NCBI RefSeq assembly: GCF_012275535.1
Contig: NZ_JAAVTK010000003.1
Location: forward strand, 417,350-481,349
DNA: 64,000 nucleotides
From: Hymenobacter artigasi
Lineage (GTDB): Bacteria; Bacteroidota; Bacteroidia; Cytophagales; Hymenobacteraceae
Reading direction: 5' to 3'
Under the pieces are notes generated by a model, which saw nothing but the letters and a program-made list of their open reading frames with translations, did not search any database and had not been told where the DNA came from. Positions 53,407-61,915 of the stretch are shown one piece after another. Position 1 is the first letter of the stretch. Each line of letters begins with the position of its first letter. The translations under genes and the position numbers were made by a program.

Positions 53407-54039
53407 CTACTGTTTCGGCCCCACTCTTGGCATCACCAATTTCTGCCCGATTATCACCCGCCGCCCGGTAAGCGTGCGCAGCATGGGCACCAGAATCTGC
53501 TCGGCGTTGCGCTGCGTCTGGGCCAGAATGCCGGACTGCAGAGCGGCGTTACGCACCTGCTTTTCGGCGTATTTGTAGCCCTGGTCCACCAAGTCGGCAT
53601 CCTGAAAAAAGCCGTTCTCGGTGCTGAATACGCGGCTTTGGTTGTGGTTCACCTGGAAGGAGCATAGCTCCGGCGCGGGCAGCACCACGCGCACAATGGA
53701 GTCGCCCTCGAACACGACATCCTGCGGGCGAATCTTGCGCAAGTCGAGGCAGCCCACGGCTTCGCCGCCCACCACGAGGGCCACTTTGGCATCGGGCAGC
53801 AGCGGGTAACGGCTGGCGCGGCGGTACTCCACAATGTCCTTAAACTTGTAGCGCACCAGCTCCAGCTTGCCCAGGGCCTCTACCTGAGTGAGGACCGTGT
53901 TGTGCGTGACGGTGACTTTGGGCTCCGTATTCAGCGGGTTGAGGTCGGCGAGGGTGGGGCCTATTTTCTTCCAGAGAAACCAGCCGAGGGCAAACAGAAA
54001 CAACAGGGGCAGGAGGCGACGAATGAGGCGGGGCAGCAT
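53407..54039 (-). CDS. DUF4230 domain membrane-anchored protein
   Basis: 210 residues: one N-terminal membrane helix (LLPLLFLFALGWFLWKKIG), then a DUF4230 domain with VTVTHNTVLTQVEALGKLEL, YKFKDIVEYRR, VALVVGGEAVGCLDLRKI and a C-terminal helical part (NAALQSGILAQTQRNAEQIL). The fold resembles SPFH/mucin-like single-pass proteins, but no function is established. It is divergent from the glycosyltransferase gene and has a family B palindrome directly after the stop. Confidence 0.86.
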   Translation of the reverse strand: MLPRLIRRLLPLLFLFALGWFLWKKIGPTLADLNPLNTEPKVTVTHNTVLTQVEALGKLELVRYKFKDIVEYRRASRYPLLPDAKVALVVGGEAVGCLDLRKIRPQDVVFEGDSIVRVVLPAPELCSFQVNHNQSRVFSTENGFFQDADLVDQGYKYAEKQVRNAALQSGILAQTQRNAEQILVPMLRTLTGRRVIIGQKLVMPRVGPKQ

Positions 54040-54118
54040 AGGTGTTAGCGTTAGTATCTACTTGTACGAGCGAATTGCCAAAAGCTACTGCTTATCCAGG
54101 GTTGTGGCAGCCACAGTG

Positions 54119-54126
54119 TAGCTTTG
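54119..54126 (+). promoter_or_regulatory. -7 box TAGCTTTG of the GT-C gene
   Basis: Exact TAnnTTTG match ending 4 nt before the GTG start at 54131, the same leaderless geometry as cysS and the 14520 hydrolase. It supports GTG as the true start. Confidence 0.65.
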
Positions 54127-54130
54127 GCCG

Positions 54131-55381
54131 GTGACTCTTTCTTCCTCTCCCCTCGCCCCGGGCCTTGGCCCACGCCTATGGCGCGGGCACGGCTGGCTGT
54201 TGCTGGCCCTCTGGCTGATGGTGCAAGTGGCTTTCCTGCTGCGCTATCACGGCCCGCACTACGCCAACGACAGTGCCCGCTACCTCGAATACGCCGCCAA
54301 CCTGGCCGAGCACGGCTACTACAAAATTGAACCGGGCACGGCCCCCACGACCATTGCCAACAACGGCATCGGCAATTTTCAGTACGAGCACAACCAGCGC
54401 TACATCTTATACCCGTGGTTCCAAAGCGTGTGGCTGCGGCTGCACGCGGGGTGGTGGGGCATTGTACTAGGGCAGCTGGCTATTTCGGGCGTAGCCGCCA
54501 GGGCCCTGTACCAGGCAGTGCGGCAGCTACTGGCCGGCCGGCGCGGTGCGGCCGCGCTGGCAACTGGCTTGTTCATTCTGTGGCCCGACGTGCAGCAGTT
54601 CAACAGCTACCTGCTCACCGAATCATTATTCATCAGCTTATCAGTCCTCTCCTTCTGGGCTTTTGTGCAAGTGCGCAATGGGGGCTGGAGAGCCTGGGCT
54701 ACGCTCATCCTGCTGTTGTTGCTCACGGCCCTGGTACGCCCCAATGGCTTTGTGGTAACCGGCGCAGCCGTGCTGGCCGGGCTGGCCTCGCTCTACAGCC
54801 AGCGCCGCCGGATATTCTGGCTGGTAGTGGCCGGAGCAGTGCTGGCTACCCCATTGGCAGTATGGTGGCTTAATTATCAGCTGGTCAGCTTTTTTATCGT
54901 CGAAACGTATTTGCGCGGCGAGTTGATGTTTGCTACGCCAGTGTGGGCTATTCATCCCAGCACTCCACTGGTCCTGCCGCCCCCCGGCCTGGGCCAAATG
55001 TCGCGGGTGCTCCACTTTGCGGCCCACAACCCGGGCTTCCTGGCCCGCCTGATGGCCGGCAAGCTACTGGTATTCTTCAGCAGTGTGAAGCCATATTATT
55101 CGCTGGCGCATAAGCTTATCAGCATACTGGTGCTCTGGCCGCTGTACTACCTGGCGTTTCGCGGAGCCCGCCAGGCGCGGGTATGGCTGCCGGCCCGGGC
55201 CTTTCTGGTAGGGGTGCCGTTGCTACAGGCCGGCGTTGTCATGCTCACGGTCGATGACTACGACGTGCGCTTCCTGGCCCCGGTGCTGCCCTTCATTTTC
55301 GTACTGGCCGCGCTGGAGCTACAGCGGCTTTGGCCTGCAAGAACAGTAGCCAAATCCGGTTCGCTGCTGGCCCGGCCCTAG
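54131..55381 (+). CDS. GT-C-type membrane glycosyltransferase (family 39-like)
   Basis: 416 residues from a GTG start, with about nine to ten membrane helices. The first loop contains GPHYANDSARYLEYAANLAE, matching the acidic motif of dolichyl/undecaprenyl-phosphate-sugar-dependent GT-C enzymes. Later segments include LILLLLLTALVRPNGFVVTG and a C-terminal DYDVRFLAPVLPFIFVLA, also typical of this family. It probably transfers a lipid-linked sugar to an envelope acceptor. There are no other glycan genes nearby. Its last four bases overlap the convergent desulfhydrase-like gene. Confidence 0.8.
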   Translation: MTLSSSPLAPGLGPRLWRGHGWLLLALWLMVQVAFLLRYHGPHYANDSARYLEYAANLAEHGYYKIEPGTAPTTIANNGIGNFQYEHNQRYILYPWFQSVWLRLHAGWWGIVLGQLAISGVAARALYQAVRQLLAGRRGAAALATGLFILWPDVQQFNSYLLTESLFISLSVLSFWAFVQVRNGGWRAWATLILLLLLTALVRPNGFVVTGAAVLAGLASLYSQRRRIFWLVVAGAVLATPLAVWWLNYQLVSFFIVETYLRGELMFATPVWAIHPSTPLVLPPPGLGQMSRVLHFAAHNPGFLARLMAGKLLVFFSSVKPYYSLAHKLISILVLWPLYYLAFRGARQARVWLPARAFLVGVPLLQAGVVMLTVDDYDVRFLAPVLPFIFVLAALELQRLWPARTVAKSGSLLARP

Positions 55382-56298
55382 CCTCTCGCTTCAAACCGCT
55401 CTTCCCAGCCCGCCCAGGCCTGCTGCCCGCCGGTGTGAATGGCCACCACCGTACTACCCCGCCGGAAATAGCCTTTCCCCACCAAGTCCAGCACGCCAAA
55501 CAGCAGCTTGCCGGTATAAATCGGGTCGAGCAGCACCCCATGCCGCACCTTAATCTGCTGAATAAACGCCAGCAGCTCGGCCGAATACTTGGCATAGCCG
55601 CCGAAATGATACTCGGTTTGAAGCGAATAATTACCGAAGGTCTGGCCAGCCGTCGCCTGGGTCAACGCATCAATTTCAGCACGCAGGAATTCGCCTTTTT
55701 TCAGGGCAGCCACGCCCACGGCGTGCCGCTGGCCGGCCAGGCCGGTGAGCAGGCCCGCCAGGGTACCGCCGGTACCAACGGCCACGGCCAGCGCATCAAA
55801 ATCAATCTGCTGCCGAATCTCGGCCACCAGCTCGGCGCAGCCGGGCAGGGCCAGGTCATTAGTGCCACCCTCGGGCAGCACATAGGCTGGGCCAAATCGG
55901 GCCAATTGCTCCGCAATGAACGCCGGCTCGGCCCGGCGGCGGTAAGCTGCGCGGTCAAGGTAGTGCAGGGCCATACCATCGGCAGCGGCCCGGACCAGCG
56001 TGGGGTTGAGCATAGACCCCGCCACCGGCTCCTCGCCCCGAATCAGGCCAATGGTGCGGAAGCCCAGCAGCCGGCCGGCCGCCGCCACGGCCGCAATGTG
56101 GTTGGAATACGCCCCACCGAAAGTAAGCAGCGTGTGGTGGCCCTGCGCACGGGCCGCCGCTAGGTTATACTTGAGCTTGCGGGCCTTGTTGCCGGGCAGG
56201 TCCGGGTTCACCAGGTCGTCGCGCCACAGCAGCAGGCGCACCCCGTGGGCGTTGGCTACCGGCTCATCGAGCAGCTGAAGAAGGGATGTATGCAGCAT
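55378..56298 (-). CDS. PLP-dependent ACC deaminase / D-cysteine desulfhydrase-like protein
   Basis: 306 residues of the tryptophan-synthase-beta fold (type II PLP enzymes). The PLP lysine is in GNKARKLKYNL, with LTFGGAYSNHIAAVAAAGRL binding the cofactor phosphate/carboxylate side and VAVGTGGTLAGLLTGLAG forming the glycine-rich loop. The family covers 1-aminocyclopropane-1-carboxylate deaminase and D-cysteine desulfhydrase; for non-plant-associated Bacteroidota the latter is the safer guess. Cytoplasmic. The stop overlaps the convergent glycosyltransferase gene by 4 nt. Confidence 0.88.
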   Translation of the reverse strand: MLHTSLLQLLDEPVANAHGVRLLLWRDDLVNPDLPGNKARKLKYNLAAARAQGHHTLLTFGGAYSNHIAAVAAAGRLLGFRTIGLIRGEEPVAGSMLNPTLVRAAADGMALHYLDRAAYRRRAEPAFIAEQLARFGPAYVLPEGGTNDLALPGCAELVAEIRQQIDFDALAVAVGTGGTLAGLLTGLAGQRHAVGVAALKKGEFLRAEIDALTQATAGQTFGNYSLQTEYHFGGYAKYSAELLAFIQQIKVRHGVLLDPIYTGKLLFGVLDLVGKGYFRRGSTVVAIHTGGQQAWAGWEERFEARG

Positions 56299-56382
56299 TG
56301 GGGCGGCGGTAAAACGAGAAAGGGGACCGAGGAAACAACCGTTTCCCCCATCCCCTTCCCCTGATTTTGCATAAAGCAGCAG

Positions 56383-58923
56383 CTACGCCAGCACCGGCGC
56401 GTCGTTCAGCAGCTCGTCGCCGCTGCGCTCGCGGCGGCGGGCTACATACACGCCCGTGCCCACCAGCACCAGCAGCAGCGCAATACTGGCCACCAACGAC
56501 ACGGTATTGCCCACGGCATAGGATTTGGGCTCAAACTTGAACTCGATGGTATGCGCGCCGGCCGGCACCTGCAGGGCCCGCAGCACGTAATCGGCCCGAA
56601 TGTGCGGCACCGGCTTGCCATCGATAAACGCCTGCCAGCCATCGGCATAATAGATTTCTGAGAACACCACCAGGCCGGCCTGCGTGGCATTGTAGCGGTA
56701 TTTCAGCTCATCGGGGCTGTAGTTGGTAAGAGCGATATTGGAGCCGGCAATGTCGTAGGTCGCGGCTTTTTGCTGCGGAAATTTGCTGGCGTCCACTACC
56801 GCTTCGGTGGCCGGGCTAATGGTGCTGAGGGCGGCCATTTCGGCGTCGGGGCTGGCCACGGGCTTCACCTCGCTCACGAACCAGGCGTTGCCCAGCGCAC
56901 CTGGGTTGCGCTGCACCGGCTGCTTGGCATCGCCGGTAATCAGGTAGCGCATGTTCAGCATGTTGAGCACCTGCTGGTTATTATTCGAAATCTGGCGCTC
57001 AATCAAGTCTTGGTAGCGGCGCAGCTTGGCCCCATGGTAGCCGCCAATGCTCTTGTGGAAGTAAGAGGTCTGGGCTTCGTTAAAGGGATTTTGCACATTG
57101 AGCACACGGTAGCTCAGGTCCTTATCCTGCAAAATCAGCTGGTCGGCCGGGCTGGGCTGGAATTCCTCAGCTATGGTTTCGCGCTGGAATTTATTGTCGC
57201 CGAGGTAACGCTTATCCACGCCCCACAAGTCCACCAGCACCAGCACCACCATAATGGCCGCTGCTGGCATCACCTTCAACTGTCCTTTCAAATGGAAGTA
57301 CAGCACGCCCAGCGCCGCCCCAATAAAGAGCAGCCCGCGCCACACGTCGTTGCGGAGCAAATCGGCGCGGTCAGCGCGCAGCGCACCCAGCAGCTGCGGC
57401 GTGAAGCCCTGCTTGGTCAGTTCCCCATCCACGGGCGCGGCAAAATCGAAGCTGAAACTGGCCAGATAAGCCAGCACGCACAGCCCGGCCGCAATAGCAC
57501 CGGCATACAGCACCTTGGGCAGCAGGGCCGAAGCCTCGGCCGAAAGCGGCACTTTGGTGCCCGGCAGCGTGGGCGCAGCAGCCAGCCGGGGCCGCAGAAT
57601 TCGGCTCAGCGCCAGCGCGCCCAGAATGGGCATGGCCAGCTGCGCAATCACCAGCGCCATGCTCACGGCCCGGAACTTGTTGTAGCCGGGCAGCAGGTCG
57701 AAAATCAGGTAGTTAAATGTTTCAAAATTCTTACCCCATGCCAGTAGAATGGACAGCACCGTGCCCGCCAGCAGCCAGTAGCGCGTGCGCTTCTCCACCA
57801 CAAACAGGCCCAGAATAAACAGAAAGCATACCACCGCGCCCATGTACACCGGCCCGGCCGTGTAGCTCTGCTGGCCCCAGTAAGTCGGCATCGAACCCAG
57901 ATATTCCTGCGGCAGGCCGGCTTTGGCAAGGTTAGAATCGGTGCCGAGCGGCATGGAGCTGGCCCCGCCGTAGAAGTTGGGAATCAGCAAAGTGATGGTT
58001 TCGCCCACGCCATAGCTGTACTGAAACGCGTAATCGCGGTCCACACCCGAGCCGGCGTCCTCCGGGTTGGCGGCCGGTGCCTGGCCGGGCGCCGTCGGCG
58101 CGGCCGACTTCAACTCGCTTGGGCCCCGGTTGCTGTATTTGCTATACTCGGCGGTGGTGTAAAGGCGGCCGAAGCTCACACCCACGGCCAGCGCCGCACC
58201 CAGCGCCAGCAGGGCCGTGCGCTTGGCAAACTCGGGCAGGCGGCCCGCCCGAACGGCCGAAACCAACTCGATAATGCCGAAAATAGCCACCAGCAGCAGC
58301 AGGTAGTACGTAATCTGAAGGTGGTTGACGTGCACGTTCAACGTGAGGCCCACGGCAAAAAGCGCGGCTCCCAGCCACTTGTCGCGGCGATACGTCACGA
58401 GCAGGCCGCCCAGCACCAGCGGCGCGTAGGCCAGCGCCAGACTCTTGGTGTTGTGGCCAGCAGCCAGAATGGCCAGGTTGTAGCTCGAAAAGCCCAGCGC
58501 CACCGCGCCCGCCACCGCAATGAGCGGCCGCACGCCCAGCGCCACCAGCAAAATGTAGCCGCAAAGCAGCGCCAGAAACAGGTTGGCCACCACGGCAGGC
58601 AGGCCCAGCGTCATGGCCTTCTGCAAATACCCCGACCAGTCGCCCGGAAAGTGCAGGCTGATAAGGTACGTAGGCATGCCCGAGAACATGGAATTGGTCC
58701 ACAAGGCCTCTTTGCCCATCACCTTGGCATACTCCTGCGCCTCGTGTGCGCCCCCTTGGAACTGGGTGATGTCGTGCTGAGCCAGGGTTTTGCCATCGAA
58801 CATGATGGGCGCGAAATACGCGCAGGCCAGCACCACGAAAAACAATACCGCCAGCACGTGCGGCACAGCCCGCTGCCACCACGGCGCGGACGAAACAGAA
58901 GGAGCAGAAGCAACAGCAGCCAT
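56383..58923 (-). CDS. YfhO-family membrane protein
   Basis: 846 residues with about twelve membrane helices; the first is VLAVLFFVVLACAYFAPIMF, followed by LAQHDITQFQGGAHEAQEYA, a conserved acidic first loop. Middle helices alternate with large periplasmic loops (EYLGSMPTYWGQQSYTAGPV), and a C-terminal globular part (YFHKSIGGYHGAKLRRYQDL, VFSEIYYADGWQAFIDGKPV) is typical of YfhO. Bacillus YfhO glycosylates lipoteichoic acid; members in Bacteroidota are presumed GT-C enzymes acting on envelope glycans. A TACCTTCG box (one mismatch) lies upstream. Confidence 0.9.
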   Translation of the reverse strand: MAAVASAPSVSSAPWWQRAVPHVLAVLFFVVLACAYFAPIMFDGKTLAQHDITQFQGGAHEAQEYAKVMGKEALWTNSMFSGMPTYLISLHFPGDWSGYLQKAMTLGLPAVVANLFLALLCGYILLVALGVRPLIAVAGAVALGFSSYNLAILAAGHNTKSLALAYAPLVLGGLLVTYRRDKWLGAALFAVGLTLNVHVNHLQITYYLLLLVAIFGIIELVSAVRAGRLPEFAKRTALLALGAALAVGVSFGRLYTTAEYSKYSNRGPSELKSAAPTAPGQAPAANPEDAGSGVDRDYAFQYSYGVGETITLLIPNFYGGASSMPLGTDSNLAKAGLPQEYLGSMPTYWGQQSYTAGPVYMGAVVCFLFILGLFVVEKRTRYWLLAGTVLSILLAWGKNFETFNYLIFDLLPGYNKFRAVSMALVIAQLAMPILGALALSRILRPRLAAAPTLPGTKVPLSAEASALLPKVLYAGAIAAGLCVLAYLASFSFDFAAPVDGELTKQGFTPQLLGALRADRADLLRNDVWRGLLFIGAALGVLYFHLKGQLKVMPAAAIMVVLVLVDLWGVDKRYLGDNKFQRETIAEEFQPSPADQLILQDKDLSYRVLNVQNPFNEAQTSYFHKSIGGYHGAKLRRYQDLIERQISNNNQQVLNMLNMRYLITGDAKQPVQRNPGALGNAWFVSEVKPVASPDAEMAALSTISPATEAVVDASKFPQQKAATYDIAGSNIALTNYSPDELKYRYNATQAGLVVFSEIYYADGWQAFIDGKPVPHIRADYVLRALQVPAGAHTIEFKFEPKSYAVGNTVSLVASIALLLVLVGTGVYVARRRERSGDELLNDAPVLA

Positions 58924-59049
58924 CAGGGCAATTTTGGGGAAAATGAAAACGTGCCCGAAGGTACAGTAGAACCGCCCGTAGCCGCTAACGTCCCGGAGTC
59001 AATCCCTAAACCCCAAGGTCATCCCAATCTTCCTGAAATTGGCCTTACT

Positions 59050-59316
59050 CTACTTTACTTCCTCAAAATCAATATATTCCCCGCCCTTAAAGTCGTGCGG
59101 CTGCTTGCCCTGTTCTGTCACGGGCGGCACATAGTCCACCCGTACTTCGCCGGGCTGGGCACTAGGGCCGCTATCTGGCCGTGCCTGGGGTGGCACTGCA
59201 AAGCCCCCGTTGCGCATCTGCTTGCGCACAAAGCCGCTCAGCGCCAGCCGCAGCACAATGGGCAGCAGGTAACGAACCGCGAAAAAAATCAGAATGAATA
59301 TGAGCCAAAATTTCAT
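59050..59316 (-). CDS. DUF4834 family small membrane protein
   Basis: I start at ATG 59316 (MKFWLIFILIFFAVRYLLPI); the longer frame to 59601 crosses sequence that is not coding-like. 88 residues: one strongly hydrophobic helix, then LALSGFVRKQMRNGGF and a Pro/Gly-rich tail ending VTEQGKQPHDFKGGEYIDFEEVK split by the family's GEYIDFEE motif. This matches DUF4834, a small Bacteroidota membrane family without known function. It lies between yfhO and the tRNA gene. Confidence 0.82.
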   Translation of the reverse strand: MKFWLIFILIFFAVRYLLPIVLRLALSGFVRKQMRNGGFAVPPQARPDSGPSAQPGEVRVDYVPPVTEQGKQPHDFKGGEYIDFEEVK

Positions 59317-59620
59317 ATAGCTGGAAACGTAAACGCCGCCACAAAGTACGGTCAGCGCCTGCTGACGTGCACCCGGCGCTTTTGCTTTACCTGAAACGGC
59401 CCGCTCCGGCTTATCGGTTCCGCAGCGCGCGGGTAATGGCACCAGCCAGGCCAGCGTTAGATGAGCGCAGTAATTTCGGAGAGAAGCAGGAAAGACTATT
59501 TCCCAATGCAGACGCACAGCTCCGGGTCCGGCTGCTAAATTTTTATCCAATTGTGGTTGCGTGGCGTCCGGCCAATTGCCTATCTTTGCAGCCCCATCCA
59601 AAACCGTTGGTTGGCAACAA

Positions 59621-59696
59621 GCCGCTTTAGCTCAGCTGGTAGAGCAGCTCATTCGTAATGAGCAGGTCGTTGGTTCGAGTCCAATAAGCGGCTCCA
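59621..59696 (+). tRNA. tRNA-Thr (anticodon CGU)
   Basis: Cloverleaf: acceptor GCCGCTT paired with AAGCGGC, D-arm AGCTCAGCTGGTAGAGC, anticodon arm GCTCA-TTCGTAA-TGAGC with anticodon CGT, T-arm with GGTTCGAGTCC, discriminator T and an encoded CCA (59694-59696). It reads ACG codons. A terminator follows at once. Confidence 0.97.
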
Positions 59697-59742
59697 AATA
59701 AAAAGGCCCTGAACCGTAATCGGTTTCAGGGCCTTTTTATTT
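59697..59742. terminator. Bidirectional terminator between tRNA-Thr and the GGGP synthase gene
   Basis: AAATAAAAAGGCCCTGAA-CCG/CGG with the inverted partner TTTCAGGGCCTTTTTATTT: a near-perfect stem flanked by A and T runs on the two sides, suitable for both convergent transcripts. Confidence 0.92.
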
Positions 59743-59766
59743 GGAGCCAAGCCGTCCGCCGCGCAG

Positions 59767-60552
59767 TTATTGGAAAACGCGCTGCGAAGCCGCCACTTGG
59801 TTGAACGAGGCGACCACGCCCACTGCCTCGGCCAAAAATTCCGGTTTGTCTTCAATATGGTTGCCCACCACCACCACGTCGGCCCCGGCCGCCAGTGCTG
59901 CATACAATTTCTCGCCCGAGTTCAGCCCGCCACCCACAATCAGGGGCGCACTCACGGCTTCACGCACGGCCGCAATCATCGCACCCGATACCGGATTTTC
60001 AGCCCCGCTCCCACCATCGAGGTACATTAGCTTCAGCCCCAGCTGCTCGCCAGCCAGTGCCGTGCAGGCCGCAATACCCGGCTTATTATACGGCATAGGT
60101 GCGGTACCACTCATGTAGGAAGCCGTGGTGGGCCGACCCGAATCGACCAGCATGTAGCCCGTCGACAGCAGTTGCAAGCCGCTGGCCTTGAGGCGCGGCG
60201 CGGCCACAACGTGCTGGCCAATCAAAAAATCAGGGTTGCGGCCCGAGATGAGCGAGAGCAGCAGCAATCCATCGGCTGGGCCATCGAGGTGCATGCTGTG
60301 ACTGGGAAACAGCAGCACCGGCACATCAGAATGGGCCTTGATTAACGTGATAAGGGCAGCTTGGTGCGAACTTATCACCAGGCTGCCCCCCACAAAAAAG
60401 TAATCGACTGGATGCGTCTCACTCAGGCTGAGCAGGTGCAGCAGGCTGGTTTCATCCAGGTTGTCCGGGTCGAGCAATACGGCCAGCGCTTTGCGGCCAT
60501 GCTGCTGCCGGGCACGCAGCGCATCATAAAGACTTAGAGGGGTTGGACGCAT
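59767..60552 (-). CDS. Geranylgeranylglyceryl phosphate synthase family protein
   Basis: I start at ATG 60552 (MRPTPLSLYDALRARQQHGR); starting at 60639 would overlap the upstream gene by 116 nt, against 29 nt here. About 262 residues, TIM-barrel: KALAVLLDPDNLD, VDYFFVGGSLVISS, LLFPSHSMHLD, SLISGRNPDFLIGQHV, LKLMYLDGGSGAENPV and PLIVGGGLNSGEKL (phosphate-binding loops). GGGPS makes the ether lipid bond in archaea; bacterial group II enzymes of Bacteroidota have the same activity in vitro with unclear biological role. Last gene of a three-gene minus-strand cluster. Confidence 0.9.
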   Translation of the reverse strand: MRPTPLSLYDALRARQQHGRKALAVLLDPDNLDETSLLHLLSLSETHPVDYFFVGGSLVISSHQAALITLIKAHSDVPVLLFPSHSMHLDGPADGLLLLSLISGRNPDFLIGQHVVAAPRLKASGLQLLSTGYMLVDSGRPTTASYMSGTAPMPYNKPGIAACTALAGEQLGLKLMYLDGGSGAENPVSGAMIAAVREAVSAPLIVGGGLNSGEKLYAALAAGADVVVVGNHIEDKPEFLAEAVGVVASFNQVAASQRVFQ

Positions 60553-61378
60553 CCGAGGAATCAGAAGGAGCAGACGAGGCGACGGGAGAAGCCCCCGTTT
60601 CGGCCGTGCCGTAGCCGGGAGAAGTCGCAAGGTCGGCATTTTTGTCCGCCGGGAAAAACTCGCCCACTTTTTTCGTCACCATAGCCAAAGCCACAGCCGC
60701 CGCCTGCGCTACCAATACCTTGCCGGTATCGGACTGCAGAAAAGCCTGAAATACCGAGCCCACTAGGCGCGAACGGGAATTTTTAGCGCGGCCAGCCGGT
60801 GCGGGCTCATCGAAAGCTTGCGAGGCAGGCAGCCGACGGCTGTCGTCGTAAGGCAAATCCTGAAAAGGGTCTTCCTCAAACTCCTCATCCGCGTAAGTCG
60901 AACCCGCTGCAAAGGGAGCGGTAGCAGTCGTCTCCGACAAATTCTCATCCGGATGCGGAGCCGTGGAGCCAAAGCCCAGGTCATCGGCTTCGTGGGCGTG
61001 CTGCTGGTATTCCACAAAAGACCGGGCCGATTCTTCAGCCGATTTGTGCGCCAGGTTATCGCCTTTTTTGCCCTTCTTGTTCTTCTTGCCTTTGCTGTTA
61101 GAATAAGAATCAGCCCCGAACTCGTAGTCGAGGTCAGCCTCATCATGGTCGGCCACATGCTTCTGCTGAGCACGCTTGCGCTTCTTGCCACCAATCAGCT
61201 TCGTGATGAGCCATACGCCACCGGCCAGGCCAGCACCTACCAGCGCCACTTTACCCACCACCACCGATTGCTCCTTGATGTGGTCCACATCGCCACGCAG
61301 GGCGCGCTCATACTCCAGTTTTTTGCGCTCGAGAAATTCTTTTTCCTCGTCGAACAGGGGGTTTTGCAACTCACTCAT
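60524..61378 (-). CDS. Hypothetical protein with one membrane helix and an acidic/basic linker
   Basis: 284 residues that I do not recognise as a named family. Visible features are an N-terminal coiled-coil-like segment (NPLFDEEKEFLERKKLEYER), one membrane helix (VGKVALVGAGLAGGVWLITK), a Lys-rich patch (KGKKNKKGKKGD), an acidic disordered middle, a conserved-looking helix (SRLVGSVFQAFLQSDTGKVL) followed by VAQAAAVALAMVTKKVGEFF, and a Ser/Pro-rich tail. It lies 12 nt downstream of the holin-X-like gene and overlaps the GGGPS gene by 29 nt, so the three are probably co-transcribed. Confidence 0.72.
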   Translation of the reverse strand: MSELQNPLFDEEKEFLERKKLEYERALRGDVDHIKEQSVVVGKVALVGAGLAGGVWLITKLIGGKKRKRAQQKHVADHDEADLDYEFGADSYSNSKGKKNKKGKKGDNLAHKSAEESARSFVEYQQHAHEADDLGFGSTAPHPDENLSETTATAPFAAGSTYADEEFEEDPFQDLPYDDSRRLPASQAFDEPAPAGRAKNSRSRLVGSVFQAFLQSDTGKVLVAQAAAVALAMVTKKVGEFFPADKNADLATSPGYGTAETGASPVASSAPSDSSDASNPSKSL

Positions 61379-61390
61379 AAGAAGGTCGGC

Positions 61391-61768
61391 TTAGGCTTGG
61401 CGTTTATCAGATTTGTAAATGGTGTCCTTGAGCACCTTGTTGGCAATGCCCTGAAAGGCCGTTTTATCAACGCCCACCAGCACCAGTACCATCAGCACCA
61501 GGTAGAAGCCGGCCACGATGCCAAAGCCCCAGTAAGGACTATTTAGCGCGGAATTGAGCGCCAGCCCGGCAAATATGCTCACAAAAATGACAAACAACAA
61601 CCCCAGAATGGCTAGGGTAGCGCCATGAATAGTACCCACAAAAATAGTGGATACCTTTTGTTGAATTTCTAGCCGAACCAGGTCAATGCGGGTATCTAGG
61701 TAGCCCGTCAGGTTACCAATCAAGCTGTCGTTGCGAGGGGTTTTGGAAGTATCGTCGTCGTTAAACAT
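61391..61768 (-). CDS. Phage holin family / holin-X (DUF1469)-like membrane protein
   Basis: 125 residues: a charged N-terminus with an amphipathic helix (LTGYLDTRIDLVRLEIQQKV) and two membrane helices (GATLAILGLLFVIFVSIFAG, GFGIVAGFYLVLMVLVLVGV). This is the layout of the holin-X superfamily, which in chromosomes is usually not phage-related; there are no phage genes here. Probably a small inner-membrane protein with a structural role. First gene of the cluster with the hypothetical protein and GGGP synthase. Confidence 0.82.
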   Translation of the reverse strand: MFNDDDTSKTPRNDSLIGNLTGYLDTRIDLVRLEIQQKVSTIFVGTIHGATLAILGLLFVIFVSIFAGLALNSALNSPYWGFGIVAGFYLVLMVLVLVGVDKTAFQGIANKVLKDTIYKSDKRQA

Positions 61769-61915
61769 GCGGCGCGAAAAAGGGGTGACACAAGAAAAAA
61801 CAAGCCCAGCTGTTTCGTTGATTTAACAAGAAAAAAAGCATCGGACCGTGCCGGTTCTACGGAAAATTTCGGCGCGTGGCTGACTTTTGCACCCACCTTT
61901 GTGTTTGCCGTTAGC

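Noticed and set aside
61391..61768. Prophage remnant suggested by the holin-like gene
   Set aside because: No lysin, tail, integrase or composition change nearby; holin-X-like proteins are common chromosomal genes.
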